From UBA8389 sp964472175 (GTDB lineage: Bacteria > Bacteroidota > Bacteroidia > Bacteroidales > UBA1402): a stretch of DNA of 11,987 bases. Positions 7,568-11,987 of the stretch are shown one piece after another. Each line of letters opens with the position of its first letter. Within the stretch, counting starts at the first letter, position 1. The DNA lies in NCBI GenBank assembly GCA_964472175.1, contig CAYYJF010000054.1, positions 1 to 11,987 of the forward strand. Reading direction: 5' to 3'. The notes under the pieces were generated by a model. It did no database searches, was not told the DNA's origin, and worked only from the letters and a program-made list of their open reading frames with translations. The position numbers were made by a program, and so were the translations under genes.

Positions 7568-8970
7568 ATTGTACTTCCTCCAACCGTTAATTTCCGAACC
7601 AAAGCTGCCGGCATTCCGCATGTAACAGGACAGCTTTGCCCATCTTTTCCGCAGGTCCAGGTGCCATTGTCCATTTGATAATTGTTCCCGACCATGGTAA
7701 TATCCGCCAGCGCCTTGGGACCGTTGCCGATGATGTTGATGTCACGTATGGGTTTGGTGAGTTTGCCGTTTTCTATCATCATACCCGATTTTACAAAAAA
7801 AGTAAAATCGCCTGCGCCAATCTGTACCTGGCCATTGGTAAAAGAATCCACGAAAATGCCATTTTTGACCGTTGAAATCAGATCTTGCTGTGTATAAGGC
7901 CCATTTTCCATATACGTAGCCCGCATTCTTGGCAGGGGCGGTTGCCGGAACGATTCCCTTCGACCGTTTCCGGTCGGATCGACCCCATAATGTTTGGCGC
8001 TGATTCTGTCATGCAAAAATGAATGTAGAATTCCATCTTTGACCAAATAGGTTTTTTGACCCACAATGCCTTCGTCATCGATGTTGACGGAGCCTCTGTT
8101 GAAGTCGATGGTGGCATCATCAACCACATTGATGAAGGGTTGACAAATGGGCTTGTTTAATTTGTCCGAAAAAATGGAAACACCTTTCCGGTTGAAATCG
8201 GCTTCGAATGCATGACCGATGGCTTCATGCAAAAAAATACCGGAACCACCGGCACCCAACACCACCGGCATTTCACCCCCTTTTGGCTTGATCGCCTCAT
8301 AAAGAATGGCCGTCTCTTTGACTGCCTCATCGGCCATTTCGCGAATAAGGGCATCGGTTAGAAATTCAAAACCCATTCGGAAGGAGCGGGCAGATCGCCC
8401 GTTTTCATAGACACCGTTTTGTTGCATCACACATACTGCAACGAGGGAAACCATGGGGCGAATATCCCGAAACCGAACGCCTTGTGAATTGGCAAAAAAC
8501 ACATGGGTGATGCTGTCGGAAAGGCTCACCATCACCTTTTCAATCCGTTCATCCTGTTCAAAAATCAGATCGTTTAACTGCTGTACATAAGGCATCCTTT
8601 CTTTGAGTGAAACATCGTCCCAACTCCTCTGAATCCGATAATGGCTTTTCGGTTTGATTTCCTGGGGTGATACATGCTGATAGTGGGCATTGGATTGATT
8701 CGCAATGGCTGAAGCCGTTTCAGCTGCACGCAACAAGTCTTTCACATCGACACTTTCAACATAGGCATAACCTGTTTGATCACCGGAAAGTACGCGTATT
8801 CCGACACCAAAGTCAATTCCGGCAAAAGTGGAGTTCACAGCTCCGTCTTTCAGGCCAACCGATTGATTTGAACTTTGTTCAAAAAAAATATCTGCGTAAT
8901 CACCGCCTCTTTTCAAAGCGGTTGATAAAACCACTTGAATGATGTCTTCGTCTAAGCCGAAATGTTTCAT
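7564..8970 (-). CDS. tldD: TldD zinc metalloprotease subunit
   Basis: A 468-residue protein with the TldD zinc motif HEAIGH (His248, Glu249, His253), followed by the family-typical FEADFNRKGVSIFSDKLN segment. The C-terminal TCGKDGQSCPVTCG stretch contains Cys440, the likely third zinc ligand by family comparison, with further Cys447 and Cys451. It is the catalytic subunit of the TldD/TldE protease and is transcribed just ahead of tldE. The frame is open back to an ATG at 9075, but that ATG lies inside the tRNA-Arg gene and the extra 35 residues are not family-like. I start at 8970 (MKHFGLDEDII), which matches family length. On the minus strand a weak promoter-like TTACTTTGT lies at 8996-8988, close to the TAnnTTTG consensus and giving a leader of only about 12 bases; this is tentative. 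Confidence 0.94.
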   Translation of the reverse strand: MKHFGLDEDIIQVVLSTALKRGGDYADIFFEQSSNQSVGLKDGAVNSTFAGIDFGVGIRVLSGDQTGYAYVESVDVKDLLRAAETASAIANQSNAHYQHVSPQEIKPKSHYRIQRSWDDVSLKERMPYVQQLNDLIFEQDERIEKVMVSLSDSITHVFFANSQGVRFRDIRPMVSLVAVCVMQQNGVYENGRSARSFRMGFEFLTDALIREMADEAVKETAILYEAIKPKGGEMPVVLGAGGSGIFLHEAIGHAFEADFNRKGVSIFSDKLNKPICQPFINVVDDATIDFNRGSVNIDDEGIVGQKTYLVKDGILHSFLHDRISAKHYGVDPTGNGRRESFRQPPLPRMRATYMENGPYTQQDLISTVKNGIFVDSFTNGQVQIGAGDFTFFVKSGMMIENGKLTKPIRDINIIGNGPKALADITMVGNNYQMDNGTWTCGKDGQSCPVTCGMPAALVRKLTVGGSTI

Positions 8971-9060
8971 ATTTTGCGAATAAGTACACAAAGTAACGTA
9001 AAAAAAAGCTATTTTTGCGGTCGCTTCAGGTGAAACAGCACCTTTTCGGTTATTCACGAT
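8971..9060. promoter_or_regulatory. Divergent intergenic region, tldD / tRNA-Arg
   Basis: The 90 bases between the tldD start (reverse) and the tRNA-Arg 5' end (forward) must hold promoters for both directions. On the forward strand TATTTTTGC at 9010-9018 matches the Bacteroidota -7 consensus TAnnTTTGY exactly and would place initiation around 9023-9025, some 37 bases before the mature tRNA. No TTTG -33 box is found at the expected distance. On the reverse strand only a near match (8996-8988) is visible. Confidence 0.4.
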
Positions 9061-9132
9061 GGCCTTGTAGTTCAATGGATAGAACGAAAGTTTCCTAAAC
9101 TTTAGATTCGGGTTCGATTCCCGGCGAGGCTA
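9061..9132 (+). tRNA. tRNA-Arg (CCT)
   Basis: A complete 72-base cloverleaf. Acceptor GGCCTTG (9061-9067) pairs with CGAGGCT (9125-9131), including G-U pairs at 1:72 and 6:67. The D arm is GTTC/GAAC. Anticodon stem AAAGT (9087-9091) pairs with ACTTT (9099-9103) around the loop TTCCTAA, giving anticodon CCT at 9094-9096, which reads AGG. The T arm TCGGG/CCCGG (9108-9112, 9120-9124) has loop TTCGATT. Discriminator A is at 9132 and no CCA is encoded. Unlike the tRNA-Asn at the left edge, no terminator follows, and a helicase start codon comes 13 bases later. Confidence 0.95.
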
Positions 9133-9145
9133 CTAAATTCAGCGT

Positions 9146-10372
9146 ATGATTTTTGAGGATCTTGATTTAGAAGATGATGTTTTGGATGGCCTTTGGGCAA
9201 TGAATTTCAGAACATGTACCCCCATTCAAGAATTGGCCATTCCAATTTTATTGAAAGGTAGGGATTTGATTGCTTGTGCACAAACAGGGACAGGAAAAAC
9301 GGCCGCCTATTTGTTGCCAATCCTGAACAATTTGGTAAAAAATGAACATCCGGAAGATGCCATTAATGCCGTCATCATGGTCCCCACCAGAGAGCTAGCC
9401 CAGCAAATTGACCAACAAATTGCAGGTTTTGCTTATTACCTACCGGTTTCTTCCGTTGCCGTTTACGGTGGAAGTGACGGCATTGTCTGGGAACAGCAGA
9501 AAAAAGGCTTGCAGGCAGGTGTTGATATTGTCATTGCCACTCCGGGCAGACTCTTGTCCTATATCAAATTGGGACTGATCGAACTGAGCCGCGTACAGTA
9601 TTTTATTTTGGATGAAGCCGACAGGATGCTGGACATGGGATTCTATGACGACATCATGCAGATTGTGAATGAATTGCCCAAAAGAAGACAAACCATGTTG
9701 TTTTCTGCAACCATGCCGCCCAAAATACGGACATTGTCACAGAGCATTCTTGATAAACCTGCCCAAATCGAGTTGGCTGTGTCCAAACCGAATGATAAAA
9801 TCATCCAATCCGCTTATATTTGTTATGAAAGACAGAAAGCCATGCTTGTCAGGCAGTTGTTTTTGGATACCTCTTTGGAAAAAGTCATTATTTTCTCCGG
9901 TTCTAAAATCAAAGTTAAAGAAGTTACCAGAACATTGAGGGGATTGGGGCTTTCGGTGGCAGAAATGCATTCGGATTTGGATCAATCGGAACGTGACAAA
10001 ACCATGTACGATTTCAAAAACGGGAAAGTGCACATTCTGATTGCAACAGACATTGTTTCCAGAGGAATTGATATTGACGACATCCGCGTGGTGATCAATT
10101 ATGATGTACCCAAAGACGCAGAAGATTATGTACACCGGATAGGCCGTACAGCAAGGGCAAGTGCAGATGGACTGGCCATCACTTTCGTCTCTGAAGACGA
10201 ACAGGATTCCTTCGAACGCATTGAACAGTTTTTAGAAAAACCCATATATCGCTTACCCATCCCTGAAGAGTTGGGAAATGCCCCGGAATGGAATCCTCAA
10301 AAGGCGAAAAAAAGACTCTTTTCCAACAAAGGCAAGCGAAAAAAACCACATCAAAAATCACGAAACTCATGA
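9146..10372 (+). CDS. DEAD-box ATP-dependent RNA helicase (RhlE-like)
   Basis: A 408-residue protein with all the core motifs in order: Q motif (Phe21, Gln28), motif I AQTGTGKT (45-52), Ia PTRELA (80-85), GG (108-109), TPGR (132-135), motif II DEAD (156-159), motif III SAT (187-189), motif V region with ATDIVSRGIDI, and motif VI HRIGRTAR (330-337). It ends in a short Lys/Arg-rich tail, which commonly adds non-specific RNA binding. The family unwinds RNA duplexes in ribosome assembly and mRNA turnover. Sequence style and length suggest the RhlE group, but subgroup assignment is tentative. The ATG is 13 bases after tRNA-Arg with no Shine-Dalgarno and no intervening promoter or terminator seen, so it probably shares the tRNA transcript. 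Its stop overlaps the esterase start (ATGA, 10369-10372). Confidence 0.95.
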   Translation: MIFEDLDLEDDVLDGLWAMNFRTCTPIQELAIPILLKGRDLIACAQTGTGKTAAYLLPILNNLVKNEHPEDAINAVIMVPTRELAQQIDQQIAGFAYYLPVSSVAVYGGSDGIVWEQQKKGLQAGVDIVIATPGRLLSYIKLGLIELSRVQYFILDEADRMLDMGFYDDIMQIVNELPKRRQTMLFSATMPPKIRTLSQSILDKPAQIELAVSKPNDKIIQSAYICYERQKAMLVRQLFLDTSLEKVIIFSGSKIKVKEVTRTLRGLGLSVAEMHSDLDQSERDKTMYDFKNGKVHILIATDIVSRGIDIDDIRVVINYDVPKDAEDYVHRIGRTARASADGLAITFVSEDEQDSFERIEQFLEKPIYRLPIPEELGNAPEWNPQKAKKRLFSNKGKRKKPHQKSRNS

Positions 10373-11610
10373 ATATGCGTACAAGAAGTCTTTTGATTAT
10401 TCTTGGAATCCTCTCTTTGGTCCAACCTTTTTCAGCTGAAGCCAAGTCAAAGCATTGGGTTGGCACCTGGGGCACTGCACCACAGTTGGTGGAGCCAAAC
10501 AACATGCCGCCAAAACCCGGCTTATCAAATCGTGCATTAAGACAAGTATTCCGCGTATCCATTGGAGGGGAAGCCATCCGCTTGAAGCTTTCAAATGAAT
10601 ACAGTGACTCCTCTATCACCATTAAAGCGGCTACCATCGCCTTATCAACTGGTGGATCTCAAATTGACGAAAAGTCGATGAGGCCTCTCACCTTCAATAA
10701 GTCCAAGAATATTTCCATAAAAGCCAATGGGGCCATTCTTTCCGATCCCATCGATTTTAAAATCTCACCCAGGTGTGAGGTTGCAGTTACCCTCTATTTT
10801 GAAGAAACACCGAAACGGTTGACCGGACATCCGGGCTCAAGAACCACTTCATATATCGCTGAAAACAACCATCCGGAACAGGCAGAATTTTCCAATGCCG
10901 TCAAAACAGACCATTGGTATGTCATCAACCGACTGGATGTTTTGGCATCAAAAAAGTCGGCCTCTGTAGCCATTCTCGGCAATTCCATCACGGACGGCAG
11001 AGGTTCAACCACCAATGCGCAGAACAGATGGCCTGACATTTTATCGGAAAGACTTTTAAACAACCCATCAACCAACAATGTTGGCGTTTTGAATATGGGT
11101 ATTGGCGGAAATTGCATGCTCAACGGTGGACTGGGACCAACCGGCTTGAAGCGGTTTCAAAGCGACGTTTTGGATCAGCCAGGCATCAAATGGGCTATCA
11201 TCTATCTGGGCGTCAATGACTTGGGCGGTGTCAGAAACGAAGCTTCAGCCAAAAGGACTGCTAATAATTTGATTGAAGCCTATAAAAAATGCATCGACCT
11301 TTTGAAAAAGAAAAAGATTGGGGTATATGGCGCTACCATCATGCCCTTTAAAGGGAACGGCTACTACAATGTCTCGAGTGAATCGGCCAGAAAAACGGTC
11401 AACGACTGGATCCGATCCAGCCAAATGTTTGATGCAGTGATCGATTTCGATTTGGTGTTACAAGATCCCTCGGATAGCATCTCACTACACTCCGATTTCG
11501 ATTTCCAAAATGATTTTTTACATCCAAGTCCACAAGGGCATGCGTTGATGGGGCAATTTGTTGACCTGAAATTGTTTCAACCAAAGAAAAAGCGGTTCTT
11601 TATATTTTAA
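10369..11610 (+). CDS. Exported SGNH/GDSL-family esterase
   Basis: A 413-residue protein with a signal peptide (RTR, hydrophobic LLIILGILSL, likely cleavage after AEA near residue 25). An N-terminal beta-rich region begins HWVGTWGTAPQ, and an SGNH hydrolase domain follows from about residue 200. Block I is GNSITDG with nucleophile Ser206 (the usual GDS Asp is Asn205). The block II glycine is in NMGIGGN (Gly246-247), block III is GVND with Asn283, and block V is DFLHPS with Asp382 and His385, so the full Ser-Asp-His plus Gly/Asn set is present. The architecture resembles the XynE-like group, which includes carbohydrate-ester hydrolases; the actual substrate (acetylated polysaccharide, lipid or other ester) is unknown. 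The longest frame begins at 10288 inside the helicase gene. I use the ATG at 10369 because it overlaps the helicase stop as ATGA and directly precedes the signal peptide; the ATG at 10375 is an alternative. Confidence 0.88.
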   Translation: MNMRTRSLLIILGILSLVQPFSAEAKSKHWVGTWGTAPQLVEPNNMPPKPGLSNRALRQVFRVSIGGEAIRLKLSNEYSDSSITIKAATIALSTGGSQIDEKSMRPLTFNKSKNISIKANGAILSDPIDFKISPRCEVAVTLYFEETPKRLTGHPGSRTTSYIAENNHPEQAEFSNAVKTDHWYVINRLDVLASKKSASVAILGNSITDGRGSTTNAQNRWPDILSERLLNNPSTNNVGVLNMGIGGNCMLNGGLGPTGLKRFQSDVLDQPGIKWAIIYLGVNDLGGVRNEASAKRTANNLIEAYKKCIDLLKKKKIGVYGATIMPFKGNGYYNVSSESARKTVNDWIRSSQMFDAVIDFDLVLQDPSDSISLHSDFDFQNDFLHPSPQGHALMGQFVDLKLFQPKKKRFFIF

Positions 11611-11620
11611 AGAATTCTTT
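11609..11620. repeat. 12-base perfect palindrome AAAGAATTCTTT
   Basis: A perfect self-complementary 12-mer that includes the last two bases of the esterase stop codon and overlaps the -33 box of the candidate promoter. Having no loop it is a poor terminator. It could be an operator half-site pair or chance in AT-rich DNA. Confidence 0.3.
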
Positions 11621-11650
11621 GCAAGGTTCGTATATTTTGATGTACATTTG
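11618..11650 (+). promoter_or_regulatory. Candidate Bacteroidota-type promoter for the DUF2007 gene
   Basis: TTTG at 11618-11621 is followed after 21 bases by TACATTTG at 11643-11650. This matches the -33 TTTG / -7 TAnnTTTG arrangement known for Bacteroidota primary sigma factor. Initiation would fall near 11655, about 12 bases before the ATG at 11667. A second, poorer box TATATTTTG overlaps at 11631-11639. Confidence 0.55.
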
Positions 11651-11666
11651 AGAAAAATCAAACATT

Positions 11667-11951
11667 ATGGACCAAGATAAGACCATCGTTTTCATGGAAT
11701 TCACCAATTCTGGTGAAGCATCCATTGTCAAAGGAGCTTTGGAATCCAACAACATTCCTTGTTTTTTAAGCAATGAAAACAACCCCTATGTGGGTAGCAT
11801 CTTATCCGACTCCTTTTATGGAGTACGGTTGCATATCTTCGAAAAGGACAAAGACAAAGCCACCGAACTGATGAATTTGATTCATTCAGCAAGGGAAGAT
11901 GAAGACGAATCCCTTTGGTCAGAAATGGATTTGGACGAAGTCAGCGATTGA
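11667..11951 (+). CDS. DUF2007-family small protein
   Basis: A 94-residue protein. The central region fits the DUF2007 pattern: strand IVFMEF (7-12), helix with GEASIVKGALESNNIPCFL (16-34), a variable loop, and strand GVRLHIFEKD (52-61) followed by a helix. The C-terminus is very acidic (about 76-94, EDEDES...DLDEVSD). DUF2007 proteins are labelled putative signal-transducing proteins and adopt a small alpha/beta fold; their function is not established. No signal peptide or membrane segment is present, so it is cytoplasmic. It has its own promoter candidate and no visible Shine-Dalgarno. It appears independent of the upstream esterase gene, which ends 56 bases earlier. Confidence 0.85.
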   Translation: MDQDKTIVFMEFTNSGEASIVKGALESNNIPCFLSNENNPYVGSILSDSFYGVRLHIFEKDKDKATELMNLIHSAREDEDESLWSEMDLDEVSD

Positions 11952-11968
11952 TTGGATTGCCTTATTTT

Positions 11969-11985
11969 GATCGGTACATCCGATC
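11969..11985. repeat. Short inverted repeat at right edge, possible hairpin
   Basis: GATCGG (11969-11974) and CCGATC (11980-11985) are perfect inverted repeats separated by TACAT, 17 bases after the DUF2007 stop. It could be the stem of a terminator whose T-run lies beyond the window. The stem is short and the sequence ends two bases later, so this is unproven. Confidence 0.3.
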
Positions 11986-11987
11986 CT

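Noticed and set aside
7235..7678. A 147-codon open frame on the forward strand
   Set aside because: It lies wholly opposite tldE and tldD, whose reverse-strand products are clearly recognisable; it has no family resemblance and is an antisense shadow.
8971..9075. N-terminal extension of tldD to an ATG at 9075
   Set aside because: The extension would begin inside the tRNA-Arg gene and adds 35 residues with no family similarity; the ATG at 8970 gives normal TldD length.
10288..10368. Upstream start of the esterase at 10288
   Set aside because: The added residues are Lys-rich, come from the end of the helicase gene in another frame, and would bury the signal peptide; the ATGA start at 10369 fits better.
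11442..11504. Direct repeat CGATTTCGATTT at 11442-11453 and 11493-11504
   Set aside because: Both copies encode Asp-Phe-rich coding sequence in the esterase near its catalytic block V; only two short copies, best explained by coding similarity.
1..11987. Search for CRISPR arrays, insertion sequences, prophage, toxin-antitoxin or other defence genes
   Set aside because: No repeat-spacer pattern, transposase, integrase, terminal inverted repeats or defence-type proteins were seen; although two tRNA genes are present, no attachment-site duplication or integrase accompanies them.

Overview
The window looks like ordinary chromosomal sequence from a member of the Bacteroidota (Bacteroidetes). The evidence is moderate GC content judged by eye, near absence of strong Shine-Dalgarno sites, promoter-like boxes of the TTTG / TAnnTTTG type, tRNA genes without an encoded CCA, and protein types typical of the phylum: a 1000-residue secreted TPR protein paired with a TonB-receptor-like barrel, a tandem tldD-tldE pair, an RhlE-type DEAD-box helicase and a small DUF2007 protein. 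I cannot name a genus.

Layout. Positions 1-50 are the 3' part of a tRNA-Asn gene, followed directly by an intrinsic terminator (53-81). A forward gene block runs from 100 to 6234: a zinc-ribbon Nudix hydrolase, a large exported TPR protein, an outer-membrane beta-barrel resembling a TonB-dependent receptor, and recO. The first three are joined by 4-base ATGA stop/start overlaps and recO follows after 11 bases. Facing it is a reverse-strand pair, tldD (starts at 8970) and tldE/pmbA (7567 to 6248), also joined by an ATGA overlap. A 90-base divergent region separates tldD from a forward tRNA-Arg(CCT) at 9061-9132. This is followed, 13 bases later and with no visible terminator, by a DEAD-box RNA helicase and an ATGA-coupled exported SGNH/GDSL esterase. 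A short intergenic region with the best promoter candidate in the window (11618-11650) precedes a DUF2007 gene.

How the genes relate. TldD and TldE are expected to form one heteromeric metalloprotease. The TPR protein and barrel look like an envelope pair of unknown substrate. RecO (recombinational repair), the Nudix enzyme and the helicase are housekeeping functions. I found no insertion sequence, CRISPR array, prophage or recognisable defence system. The points most worth a second look are the TPR-barrel pair, a probable tRNA-mRNA dicistron at tRNA-Arg/helicase, and several start sites that must be shortened from the longest open frame.
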